Source: a virus. Taken from it: a DNA stretch of 22,934 bases. Shown here piece after piece: positions 7,466-14,372 of this stretch (its first letter is position 1; the number at the start of each line of letters is the position of its first letter). Under the pieces are notes generated by a model that was not told the DNA's origin, did not search any database, and saw only the letters and a list, made by a program, of their open reading frames with translations. The stretch spans positions 1 to 22,934 of the IMG/VR virus record IMGVR_UViG_3300017963_007667; one strand, written 5' to 3'. A program made the translations under genes and the position numbers.

Positions 7466-7603
7466 AACTTAGAGAGTTCCACCGCAACACCCATTATGAG
7501 ACCAAGGGGCTCAGCGCGCCGAGGCATCCATATGGGTGTTTCGTTGTCGAACGGTGTGTAAGAGGAGAGGCCAACCGCTGGGTGTGACGGTTGGCCTCTT
7601 TTT
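7466..7603 (+). ncRNA. Predicted small RNA, about 138 nt, between the two late operons
   Basis: This is the stretch between a consensus plus promoter (7431-7459) and an intrinsic terminator (7566-7603). It contains no reading frame with a ribosome site. It can fold strongly: AACACCCAT (7486-7494) pairs with ATGGGTGTT (7532-7540), extended by ATG/CAT (7496-7498 with 7529-7531) around one bulged T. That gives a 12-bp stem capped by a GC-rich 30-nt region, followed by a small TTCG/CGAA hairpin (7540-7551) and the 12-bp terminator stem. It matches no RNA family I know. The terminator loop CTGGGTGTGA can pair with leaders of both late operons (see findings). An open end is its exact 5' start. Confidence 0.68.
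7566..7603 (+). terminator. Intrinsic terminator of the small RNA
   Basis: Perfect 12-bp stem AGAGGCCAACCG (7566-7577) / CGGTTGGCCTCT (7588-7599), 10-nt loop CTGGGTGTGA, followed by five T (7599-7603). On the other strand the stem lacks a U-run, so it is directional for plus transcripts. Confidence 0.88.
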
Positions 7604-7630
7604 GTGCGGGGCTGTTTGGTAGGATGCCGC

Positions 7631-8062
7631 CTACCGGAGTGGGACTGAGAGCTTTGGGACGGTCGCCGGGTTGTGACGATGGGGTGGTAGGAGGTTGCGG
7701 TAGGATGGGTAGGTGCGGCAGGTCTGGCGGTAGAGTTGACGGCGGGTCAGGAGCCGAGAGCCAGACAGGTATTGCTTACGGGTTGGGTTGGGTGTGAAGG
7801 AAATGCCCAGGGCATCATTGTATCGTTCAATGAAGTCCTGGAGACGCTGGATCACCTCCTCTATGGGTCCGTGGAATGCGGAGCAGATGTCGGCAAAGTA
7901 GGAGACGGCTTGACGTAACTCTATGGCCCAGAGGTCACAGTAGAACTCTATGCGGGTGATTGTCTCTCGGGAGAGGCCAGGCCAGTGGTCCCAGTGGTCC
8001 CAAGAGGTCGTGCCTGTGTCTGGGGGATCTGGATCTGGATCAGTGTAGCTTGTATCGTACAT
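7631..8062 (-). CDS. Hypothetical protein, 143 aa, last gene of the terminase-portal operon
   Basis: The ATG overlaps the upstream stop (TGATG) and AGGAGG lies four bases before it. The N-terminus is Asp/Pro/Thr-rich (YTDPDPDPPDTGTT) and probably disordered. Residues about 30-90 are helical (SRETITRIEFYCDLWAIELRQAVSYFADIC... IEEVIQRLQDFIERYNDALG). The C-terminus is basic and Pro-rich (RRQLYRQTCRTYPSYRN). No family is recognised. Position after the MuF-like gene suggests a head-assembly accessory. It is the last gene before the intergenic control region, and no minus-strand terminator with a U-run directly follows it. Confidence 0.7.
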   Translation of the reverse strand: MYDTSYTDPDPDPPDTGTTSWDHWDHWPGLSRETITRIEFYCDLWAIELRQAVSYFADICSAFHGPIEEVIQRLQDFIERYNDALGISFTPNPTRKQYLSGSRLLTRRQLYRQTCRTYPSYRNLLPPHRHNPATVPKLSVPLR

Positions 8063-8295
8063 CAGTCCTCCTGTTCAGAGATCGCCATAGCCAGGAATGA
8101 GGTCATGGCATCTTTGGGTTCTACCTTGCGGTAGATCGGCTCGTACCACGCAACGGGTTGGCCTCCTTTGACTAGGACGGTTATGTTGATCACGGCGGTT
8201 CCGGTCGGGAGCTTGGTTGAGCAGAGTAGCCGGAGGCGGCGAACGATCGCGTCCCAAGGGTAGGCCTGGAGGGGGAGCGGTTTTTTTAGTTGCAT
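8062..8295 (-). CDS. Hypothetical protein, 77 aa
   Basis: I start at ATG 8295 (MQLKKPLPLQAYPWD...), which overlaps the end of the MuF-like gene by 10 bases. A longer upstream frame would run through that gene out of frame and has low-complexity Arg/Pro content. The sequence looks like a small alpha/beta domain (RLRLLCSTKLPTGTAVINITVLVKGGQPVAWYEPIYRKVEPKD), with strands alternating with a C-terminal helix (AMTSFLAMAI). The ribosome site is weak (CAGGTG), consistent with translational coupling. No family is recognised; it is co-transcribed with head genes. Confidence 0.65.
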   Translation of the reverse strand: MQLKKPLPLQAYPWDAIVRRLRLLCSTKLPTGTAVINITVLVKGGQPVAWYEPIYRKVEPKDAMTSFLAMAISEQED

Positions 8296-9014
8296 AGAGC
8301 ACCTGCGGGAAAACGCCCCTTTGTGATCGGGAGGTCGGGAGCAGGAGTCAGGCGACACTGGCAGTATCGACCGGTGCAGCACAGGCGGTAGGATCTCGGG
8401 ATCGCGTTGTGCTTGAGCCACGTGGATGCACGATAGACGCGACCGGAGAACGTGAGGCAGGTTGAGCAGTGATCGGTCGGTCCCATCGTCCAGATCATTT
8501 TCTGGTCTTGTCGGGCCAGGAGTTCTGCACGCGTGGCGACTTCGCTGTAGCGGTTGGTCCATTGGACCGCACGATTGTAGGCTTGGTCCAGGGCCAGCTT
8601 TTTCTCTCCATCCGCGTACATCACGTTCCGGACGGAGAGAAAAGAGGCAAAAGACGGTACGTGCATATAGTCTGTGCTGATCGCTTGGGCCAGCATCTGT
8701 TGACCTTCGGGAGGGAGGTCAAGGACGGTGGAGCCGCCCCGCTTTGCGCCTTCACTCCAGGCTTGGGTCAGGCCTTGATCGATGATCGAGTACATCGACT
8801 CGATGAAACCGGGCGTGTCAAAGATGTCCGTCACGTAGCCGCGTACCATCGCCCGAATCGCCTTGATGTAGGATCGCTCTCCTTTGGAGGGGGAACGGTC
8901 AGGCGGGTAGAAGGCAACCTCAGCCAGAGGAGCATGGACGATCACGCCCTCGGGAGGCAAGAGATCGTCGTCCGATGGTTCAGGATGGACAATGTACGGA
9001 TACTTAGTCTCCAT
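8286..9014 (-). CDS. MuF-like minor head (head morphogenesis) protein
   Basis: 242 aa from ATG 9014, which overlaps the portal stop by 11 bases; an upstream extension lies inside the portal gene. After an acidic, Pro-rich N-terminus the middle is helical (SYIKAIRAMVRGYVTDIFDT, LALDQAYNRAVQWTNRYSEVATRAEL). The C-terminus has the signature of SPP1 gp7 / Mu gpF proteins: TDHCSTC (183-186), GRVYRASTW, then a P..Y..CC...YCQCRL block (Cys212, 213, 218, 220), probably a zinc-binding knuckle. These proteins sit inside the procapsid next to the portal. Position right after the portal agrees. It lacks any toxin or ADP-ribosyltransferase extension. Confidence 0.8.
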   Translation of the reverse strand: METKYPYIVHPEPSDDDLLPPEGVIVHAPLAEVAFYPPDRSPSKGERSYIKAIRAMVRGYVTDIFDTPGFIESMYSIIDQGLTQAWSEGAKRGGSTVLDLPPEGQQMLAQAISTDYMHVPSFASFLSVRNVMYADGEKKLALDQAYNRAVQWTNRYSEVATRAELLARQDQKMIWTMGPTDHCSTCLTFSGRVYRASTWLKHNAIPRSYRLCCTGRYCQCRLTPAPDLPITKGRFPAGALCN

Positions 9015-10992
9015 TGTCTGCGACTCCCGCAAGGACGAATTGGGCAAACTGGTCTGGGGAGATGTAGCCCGATTGTAGGCGGGCGTGGGCTTGTTCATAG
9101 ACCGAGATCACCATCTCCTCTAGGTCCGGTTCCTCTGGGGCCTCCTCTGTTTCATCCCCGCCCATTTCGTCGTCGTCGGGAGGGGTCTCCTCGTCGTCCG
9201 TGTCTGGAGGAGTGGGATCGTCCTCCTCCTCCGGTTCAGTGTAGAATAGGTCCAGGGAGGCGAGATCTGGGGCGTTGTTGATCCCGAGGGCTTGGAGAGT
9301 CACGCGCCAGAGTTCTGCAGCGAGACTGGCAGCGGCCTTGGGCTCGATGATGCCACCGGAGACCAGGGGCGTGAGCATCTGGGAAGCGAAAGAGCCGATG
9401 GACGATGCGACGTCCGGAAAGTCCGAGAGGGAGAACGAGTCTATGGAGATCTGGGCGACTCGTTGGGGTTCTGGGATCGTGACCGGGGCATACTTGTCTG
9501 CCAGGGTCAGGACGGCGTAGGCCAGGGTCTCCATCGTCTCGATCCAGAGATCCTGGTATCGCTCGAAAACCATCGCCTGGGCCTTGTCCATCTCCAGAGC
9601 CGTCGCCCATCGGGACGTGTCCAGGCCGGCAGAGGTCGGGAATAGGCCCGAGCCTAACAGGGCCATCCAGGAAAACTGCTCGTTGTCGGCCTTGGCGTCG
9701 GACGCGCCGGTACGCATGGGTAGCTCTTTGGTGTTTGATGCTTTGTTCTCGACGTGCCAGGACCCGGCAGCGCCAGGCGGGTTTCCGTCCAGATAGTTGG
9801 ACCGGGAGAGGGTAGAGGCTATCGTGTTGATCACAGAGTCTACGGCACGGGAGCCGCCTTCGACCTGGGTACGGCGCACGAACTGGGCGATGGCGAGAGC
9901 CACGCCCAGGCGCGACTCTGCGAACTTTTTGTGTCCTCGGATCCAGGGAGCGGAGGTTGTGGAGAGAGGCCAGCCGAGTGGGTCGGACTCCTCCTTCTGG
10001 TTATGGGCGATGTGGAGGATACAGACGTTTGTGTCGGCCTTGGTCTGGTCGGCGCGCTTGGCGTCGGCAGGGACTTTCTTGGAGGTCTGGAGGAGGGTCC
10101 AGCGCTCCTCGAGATCGGGAGCAAGAGAGGTCTCCCAGGATGGGTAGTAGTAGGTCTCTGAGCCGGTGCCGGTCGTGTTGTCGCTCCAGGTACGTTTCCA
10201 GAACCAGATGTCGGCCTTGTCGTCTGGGTTGAATATGGGGGACATCTCGGACTGTTCGATCACTCGGAGCGTCGTGCGCCCGGCGTTCTCTCCGGAGGTC
10301 GCGGTGAATAGGGCCAGGAACCGGTTGCCTTTGATCAGGAGCCAGTCAGACAAGCGGTGGATCGCCTCTCTGCCCAGGACGGATCTGTTGCGTCGGGAGA
10401 GGTAGAACTCGTCCCACCATTTTTGGGCTTTGGTGGTCGGGAGAGTGGCGGTCACGTTGTCGCCTAATCCCCATCCGGTCCAGAGCCAGATGGACCACTG
10501 GTAGAGTGGGGAATATCGCCAGAGTCGAACGGATTGCTTGACCGCCCGTTCGCGTTCGCTGGTCAGGGAGGAGGACGAGCCGTAAGCTGCGAGTTGGTCC
10601 CACCCGAGTTGTGTCGTGAGATCGAGTAGCAGGGCCTCGTCTACCCCGCCCTCCTTGAGGGAAGCCAGCGCTTCGGCGGGAGCAAGGGAGAGACCGGACT
10701 GGTCCAGGTGTAGGCCCAGGACGGCGATCGAGTCCTTGAGGGCGCGGATCGTGGTCTCGGACTCTCCCAGGAGACGGTCACGCTCTTGTGACATAACAAG
10801 AAGTTCTTTTGCCATGTCCTCATGTTGTCCCGCAAGCAGCGTTTTCTCTAGGCGATGTTGCTCCCGAATGTCGTCTATCAAGTCTGCGTATTTTCCGCAG
10901 ATCTCGACAGTGGCACGATGATCGTCATGTTGCTTGGGAAAAACGAGATTATGGATCTTTTCTTTCCAAGTCAGGGGCTGAGTGCTTGGCAT
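9004..10992 (-). CDS. Portal protein
   Basis: 662 aa, ATG preceded by AAGGAG. The first about 110 residues form a long charged coiled coil (YADLIDDIREQHRLEKTLLAGQ...), an unusual N-terminal extension. The portal core follows: SVRLWRYSPLYQWSIWLWTGWGLG, then RLSDWLLIKGNRFLALF, typical of the wing/clip area, and a long helical part (GVALAIAQFVRRTQVEGG, WATALEMDKAQAMVFERYQDLW) typical of the stem. Residues about 580-635 are extremely acidic (EPEEEDDPTPPDTDDEETPPDDDE), and the end is a short helix. Portals form dodecameric rings through which terminase packs DNA. Order large terminase, portal, MuF supports the call. The length is above the usual 400-550 aa because of the two extensions. Confidence 0.85.
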   Translation of the reverse strand: MPSTQPLTWKEKIHNLVFPKQHDDHRATVEICGKYADLIDDIREQHRLEKTLLAGQHEDMAKELLVMSQERDRLLGESETTIRALKDSIAVLGLHLDQSGLSLAPAEALASLKEGGVDEALLLDLTTQLGWDQLAAYGSSSSLTSERERAVKQSVRLWRYSPLYQWSIWLWTGWGLGDNVTATLPTTKAQKWWDEFYLSRRNRSVLGREAIHRLSDWLLIKGNRFLALFTATSGENAGRTTLRVIEQSEMSPIFNPDDKADIWFWKRTWSDNTTGTGSETYYYPSWETSLAPDLEERWTLLQTSKKVPADAKRADQTKADTNVCILHIAHNQKEESDPLGWPLSTTSAPWIRGHKKFAESRLGVALAIAQFVRRTQVEGGSRAVDSVINTIASTLSRSNYLDGNPPGAAGSWHVENKASNTKELPMRTGASDAKADNEQFSWMALLGSGLFPTSAGLDTSRWATALEMDKAQAMVFERYQDLWIETMETLAYAVLTLADKYAPVTIPEPQRVAQISIDSFSLSDFPDVASSIGSFASQMLTPLVSGGIIEPKAAASLAAELWRVTLQALGINNAPDLASLDLFYTEPEEEDDPTPPDTDDEETPPDDDEMGGDETEEAPEEPDLEEMVISVYEQAHARLQSGYISPDQFAQFVLAGVADNGD

Positions 10993-11116
10993 TGGGGATC
11001 TCCTTCTTGCGGTTGTACACTACAGCGAGTCTCCATACTATGATACCAGATAGGAGGACGCCAGTCAATAGGCCGAGAGAGTCCCCGGCCCAGAACAGAG
11101 GGACGTAGATAGTCAT
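10949..11116 (-). CDS. Small single-span membrane protein, 55 aa
   Basis: The start ATG at 11116 overlaps the upstream stop as ATGA; the stop TAA is at 10949-10951, 44 bases inside the portal gene in another frame. The product begins MTIYVPLFWAGDS, then has one hydrophobic span about 22 residues long (LGLLTGVLLSGIIVWRLAVV) followed by a basic stretch (YNRKKE), so it is predicted to be a membrane protein with its C-terminus in the cytoplasm. The portal ribosome site lies within it. Small membrane proteins in terminase-portal operons may be holin-like or superinfection proteins. No family is recognised. Confidence 0.62.
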   Translation of the reverse strand: MTIYVPLFWAGDSLGLLTGVLLSGIIVWRLAVVYNRKKEIPNAKHSAPDLERKDP

Positions 11117-11652
11117 GGGATCTCACACTCCAGTTTTCGGGCGATGATCTGCAGGACGTCATCTGGGTCGGAACCGAGATCGCACATCTTGATGAACTCG
11201 GAGCGGGTCATGGATGGCTGGTGCAGGCTGGAGACGTGCCGCCCGGGATTGTCCTCCTCCATCGCTAGCCGGTGGGCATAGTCGACAACGTTGTAATTCT
11301 TGCCTTGTATGGAGATCAGGGCGTTGGCGATGGAGAACAAGGAGAGGATCATGCTCGAGAGGACTTCCTTGATCGGGAGAGGTACGGCATCCCGGTCTCT
11401 GATAGAGATACATCCCTCCCAGTAGCTTGTGTCTCCGAGATGGGTCTGGGCGTGCTCTGCGGCGAAAAAGATGTCTCTTGCCAGGGAGTCGTCCATGTAT
11501 TGCAGGGTGATCTCTGAGAGTGAGGAGAGATCGACCTGGAGCTTGGCGGTAAGCCAGGAGAGTAGACCCAGCCGGGTCAAGGTTGGCGGTTGGGTCTTAC
11601 AAGCGAGGTCGGAGATCTTTTGTTGTTGTAAGAGCTGGCTTTCATAGTCCAT
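11113..11652 (-). CDS. Hypothetical protein, 179 aa, between large terminase and portal
   Basis: ATG with AGGAGGGG nine bases upstream. It is predicted mainly helical and soluble (LTRLGLLSWLTAKLQVDLSSLSEITLQYMDD, LPIKEVLSSMILSLFSIANALISIQG, MTRSEFIKMCDLGSDPDDVLQIIARKL). The middle segment (about 95-117) is hydrophobic enough to be membrane-associated but has no clear topology signals. It begins 13 bases after the large terminase stop and ends overlapping the small membrane protein, so it is part of the packaging operon. I do not recognise a family. A packaging or head-assembly accessory is a guess from position. Confidence 0.7.
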   Translation of the reverse strand: MDYESQLLQQQKISDLACKTQPPTLTRLGLLSWLTAKLQVDLSSLSEITLQYMDDSLARDIFFAAEHAQTHLGDTSYWEGCISIRDRDAVPLPIKEVLSSMILSLFSIANALISIQGKNYNVVDYAHRLAMEEDNPGRHVSSLHQPSMTRSEFIKMCDLGSDPDDVLQIIARKLECEIP

Positions 11653-11665
11653 TGCGTTACCCCTC

Positions 11666-12985
11666 CTAGTAGGATGGTCCTATTGCTGTTGATACGTCGA
11701 CAATCTGGCTTTTGGGTTGGGGAGAGGTCAGGAACGAGACGATGTAACGCAGGGCATCTAGCATGTGGTATGCCTCTTTGTTCTCGATCACGTTGGTGAA
11801 CTCTCCCGTTCGCTTGTTCTGTTTTCTCGCGTAGGCTCCGATCTCGGAGAGGAGAGCTACGCAGCAGTCATGGATGACGATACGGCCCTCTCGCAAGAGT
11901 TGTTGGACGCGGTCAATCTGCGTCCAGACCTCTGTGATCGGCGGCTCCTGGAGAGGGATGCCGGCTCCCGTAAAATCTACGCGCTGTTGCCGTTCTGAGG
12001 GACCGCCGCCGACCCAGGCATAGATGGGCTCGGCCCGGTTGGTCGGCACGCCCTTGGGACTGTAGCCAGATGCCTCCAGGATCTGGGCGACGTGTTTGGG
12101 AGTGGTTACGCCGAAAGGCTGTTCATACTCCCGGTAGACGTGGAGCGTTGCGCCGAGGGCGTCCCAGGCCAGCCAGACCGCGCCTATCTGCGCGCCGAAG
12201 GGATCTATGCCGACGAATCGAGGCCACATCTGGGGGATGGGGATCGCCTCGATCTTGTGCTTTTCGTCGTCGTACGCGGTATAGATTGCTCCCTCTGGGG
12301 ATGCCCACTGCCCCAGATAGAGACGCTTGTAGCGGTGCCCGGTCATGGAGGCGAGACGCCCCAATCGCTGGATGCCGGCCTCTGTCATCTCGCCCGTTGT
12401 CTGGTCAAACAGGGCCGGGTTGTCGCGGTGGGTTGTGTCGTAACGGGTCAGGGAGGGAGTGTCACCCTTGGACCGCTGCATGATCCAGTGAGTCGGCGGG
12501 CCGGGGTTACAGTCCCCGACGAGTTGGGTGTAGGGCATCGTGGCGCCGCGTCCGGTGACCATTCGGATCAGATACTCCCAGTCTGAGACGGTCAGTTCCT
12601 CTGCCTGGACGACATAGATTATGTCTCGCTCACCGGATAGGGTCTTGCCGGGATTGTCTAGGCCGCCGAGCCAGATACGGGCACCGTTGGGATAGTCGTA
12701 CCATTGGGGGATCTTGCCGCCGTAAGGCTCGACGTAGGGCGCGTAGGGCTCTAGGATGTCTCTTGTAAAAGTGCGAATGACTGTGCCGTGTATGTCGGAC
12801 TTGACCTTGCGGAGGATCGAGATCTGCGCGCCCGGGTACTTTGTGGCACACATGTGGATCTTGTAGAGGAGTGCGAGCGTCTTGCCAGTGTCGGCGGGTC
12901 CTGCTAGCATCACCTCGGGATCTCGGCATAGCATTCCTCTCTTGACGTTCCCGTAGAATGAGTACGGGAGGGAGATCGTCGGCAT
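11666..12985 (-). CDS. terL: Terminase large subunit (DNA-packaging ATPase/nuclease)
   Basis: 439 aa. The ATPase half has Walker A GPADTGKT (29-36, a slightly deviant loop) and Walker B-like IIYVVQAEE (122-130) with the catalytic Glu pair. A likely motif III area is TQLVGDCNPGPPTHWI (153-168). The linker carries LGQWASPEGAIYTAYDD (224-240), a hallmark of large terminases. The nuclease half has Asp261 in FVGIDPFGAQIGAVWLA and Asp410 in AYHMLDALRYIV, the expected metal-binding acids. With the small subunit and portal it forms the packaging motor that cuts and pumps DNA. The start follows the upstream stop by three bases with only a weak ribosome site, suggesting coupling. Confidence 0.92.
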   Translation of the reverse strand: MPTISLPYSFYGNVKRGMLCRDPEVMLAGPADTGKTLALLYKIHMCATKYPGAQISILRKVKSDIHGTVIRTFTRDILEPYAPYVEPYGGKIPQWYDYPNGARIWLGGLDNPGKTLSGERDIIYVVQAEELTVSDWEYLIRMVTGRGATMPYTQLVGDCNPGPPTHWIMQRSKGDTPSLTRYDTTHRDNPALFDQTTGEMTEAGIQRLGRLASMTGHRYKRLYLGQWASPEGAIYTAYDDEKHKIEAIPIPQMWPRFVGIDPFGAQIGAVWLAWDALGATLHVYREYEQPFGVTTPKHVAQILEASGYSPKGVPTNRAEPIYAWVGGGPSERQQRVDFTGAGIPLQEPPITEVWTQIDRVQQLLREGRIVIHDCCVALLSEIGAYARKQNKRTGEFTNVIENKEAYHMLDALRYIVSFLTSPQPKSQIVDVSTAIGPSY

Positions 12986-12988
12986 CGG

Positions 12989-13198
12989 TCACCAGGAGTT
13001 TTCTATATCCTTGGTCCAGTCGGTCAAAAAAGCACAGGCCCAGTCAAAGTAGAGATCGGAGAGTCGCCCTGGTAGGATTGTAACCAGGACCTGAGAGACC
13101 TTAGAGAATAGCCACCCGTTAGCGATGGTCCACCACATCTTGATGTCGATCCAGAAACAGAGCAGGGCTATCTGGAGGTCTAGCCAGAGATCATACAT
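12989..13198 (-). CDS. Small Trp-rich hydrophobic protein, 69 aa
   Basis: ATG six bases after the upstream stop with no strong ribosome site, so translation is probably coupled. The product is unusually rich in Trp (eight), Leu and Ile (MYDLWLDLQIALLCFWIDIKMWW...), with two amphipathic or membrane-associating helices (about 3-23 and 25-45) and a third near the end. No family is recognised. It could be a peripheral membrane or holin/antiholin-like peptide, but this is only suggested by composition. Confidence 0.58.
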   Translation of the reverse strand: MYDLWLDLQIALLCFWIDIKMWWTIANGWLFSKVSQVLVTILPGRLSDLYFDWACAFLTDWTKDIENSW

Positions 13199-13204
13199 AG
13201 TCCA

Positions 13205-13498
13205 TCAGTCTACCCTCGGGCATGGGAGGTATGGATCGATGTGATCGGTACAGCCGTTGGCGTGCCAGACTTGTGATAGATCTTTCCTCAGGGTTCGGGC
13301 GGTCTCAGGATGACAGACAAAGGTCCAGCCAGAGAGTCCCCTGATCCGGTAGACGTTCGGATCGGGGACGTGGATCATGATCTCGCGGGTCTTGATCCAG
13401 GGTCGCCAGGGCCAGGACCAGAGACGTTCCTTCCAGGTGAGAAGGACGGTCCTGCGCTGCTCGGTATAGAGATGATCAAACTCAATGATCGGGATCAC
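13205..13498 (-). CDS. Hypothetical protein, 97 aa
   Basis: The likely start is GTG at 13498, overlapping the upstream stop as GTGA, with AAGGAG eight bases before it. The alternative upstream ATG gives a 136-aa frame inside the membrane-protein gene and is less credible. The sequence has a basic aromatic segment (LTWKERLWSWPWRPWIKTRE, about 20-39), then a small alpha/beta part (IMIHVPDPNVYRIRG, GWTFVCHPETARTLRKDL). The 'TWKERL..PWRPW' block is reminiscent of small proteins in other phage packaging regions, but I cannot name a family. Two Cys and several His near the end (HANGCTDHIDPYLPC) could bind metal. Confidence 0.62.
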   Translation of the reverse strand: MIPIIEFDHLYTEQRRTVLLTWKERLWSWPWRPWIKTREIMIHVPDPNVYRIRGLSGWTFVCHPETARTLRKDLSQVWHANGCTDHIDPYLPCPRVD

Positions 13499-13791
13499 TT
13501 TGAGGTCTCCTTGTCGATTATGGCATAGCCTATCAGGAGGAATGGGATCGCCAGGAGATAGGGCCAGGACTCGATTGCAAGTTCCATTTGAGTCCAGGCG
13601 GGATGGAGCGCCCACCGGATCAGGAATCCGTAGACCAGGATGCAGACAGAGCAGATGAACAGGATCACTCCAAGTGTAAGCATTGGTAGATACCTTTTGT
13701 CTGAGGAGGTAAGAGAAACACCGTCAACATCAATGCGGCTAAGAAAGATCTGGCTGTTGGTGATCTGCACTCTTGGATCTTTTTCGTTCAT
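13495..13791 (-). CDS. Two-span membrane protein, holin-like in form
   Basis: 98 aa from ATG 13791, which overlaps the small-terminase stop (TGATG) with GGAGG seven bases upstream. A soluble N-terminus of about 35 residues is followed by a span LTLGVILFICSVCILVYGFLI, a short loop with Trp (RWALHPAWTQMELAIESW), a second span PYLLAIPFLLIGYAII and a charged tail DKETSK. Both ends are predicted on the same side. Size and topology resemble class II holins, but no endolysin is present nearby and holins are not normally placed between terminase subunits, so the role is open. Confidence 0.68.
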   Translation of the reverse strand: MNEKDPRVQITNSQIFLSRIDVDGVSLTSSDKRYLPMLTLGVILFICSVCILVYGFLIRWALHPAWTQMELAIESWPYLLAIPFLLIGYAIIDKETSK

Positions 13792-14372
13792 CAAAAATCC
13801 TCCGGTTCGACGTTGCCCGAGAGTCTGACGTCAAAGGACCCATCCTCCCCCGCCCCTTGGACTGTATGGAGGTCTCCGAGGCCGGTCGACTGGCGCTGTA
13901 GCTTGGAGGTCAGTTCCAGGGCACGCAACAGGGTTGACTCTTTGACGCCGACTGTGATGATCTCGCGCTCAGGCATACCGTCTTTGGCAGGGATAACGCG
14001 TCGCTCTGTCTTGACAAAGTTCTGGAGTTGATCCAGGGTAGAGTCAACAACGGCACGGAGCTTTTCGGCCATCTCATAGTCTGCCTGGAGCACGGCGGCG
14101 CGCCGTTCTGCCCAGAGAGCTTGTTCTGCCTCGCTTCGCTCGACCTCTTGTTGGGCGAATGCCTCTGCTAGTCGGGCTTGCCATGAGTGGGACTTTGACC
14201 AGCCTCTGATAGTTTGCTCGCTTTTTGTCGGGGGGATCTCTGGGCCTTCTGGGGCGTTTGTATAGGAGCGCCAGAGATCTCGGAGCTTGGCCCCCGGTCC
14301 CATTCTGTACAGGTCCATTAGAGCACGATGCGCTCTGCTCGTCTCGCCTTTTCGTCGTTCAAGGGGTTCCAT
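13791..14372 (-). CDS. terS: Terminase small subunit (probable)
   Basis: 193 aa; the ATG overlaps the mutase stop by 14 bases. The N-terminus looks like a helix-turn-helix (SRAHRALMDLYRMGPGAKLRDLWRSY, then SEQTIRGWSKSHSWQARLAEA); the pattern 'I..W....W..R' is common in phage small terminases that bind the packaging start site. A long Glu/Ala/Arg-rich helix follows (AEAFAQQEVERSEAEQALWAERRAAVLQAD), suited to the oligomer ring, and the C-terminus is acidic and Gly-rich, as expected for the part that contacts the large subunit. The position upstream of the large subunit supports this, although three small genes intervene. Confidence 0.75.
   Translation of the reverse strand: MEPLERRKGETSRAHRALMDLYRMGPGAKLRDLWRSYTNAPEGPEIPPTKSEQTIRGWSKSHSWQARLAEAFAQQEVERSEAEQALWAERRAAVLQADYEMAEKLRAVVDSTLDQLQNFVKTERRVIPAKDGMPEREIITVGVKESTLLRALELTSKLQRQSTGLGDLHTVQGAGEDGSFDVRLSGNVEPEDF

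Noticed and set aside
7496-7561. 21-codon reading frame within the small RNA
   Set aside because: No ribosome site before the ATG, which lies inside the internal stem; composition is Arg/Gly-rich by chance. Kept as non-coding.
7466-7603. tRNA or tmRNA identity of the small RNA
   Set aside because: No cloverleaf, no acceptor/CCA end and no T-loop consensus in the right place.
7618-7635. GGTAGG/CCTACC stem at the end of the 143-aa gene as a minus-strand terminator
   Set aside because: Six-bp stem overlapping the stop codon with no U-run after it.
8469-9281. Long plus-strand frame opposite the MuF-like gene
   Set aside because: Antisense shadow of a clear gene, without ribosome site and with Arg/Pro/Gly-biased content.
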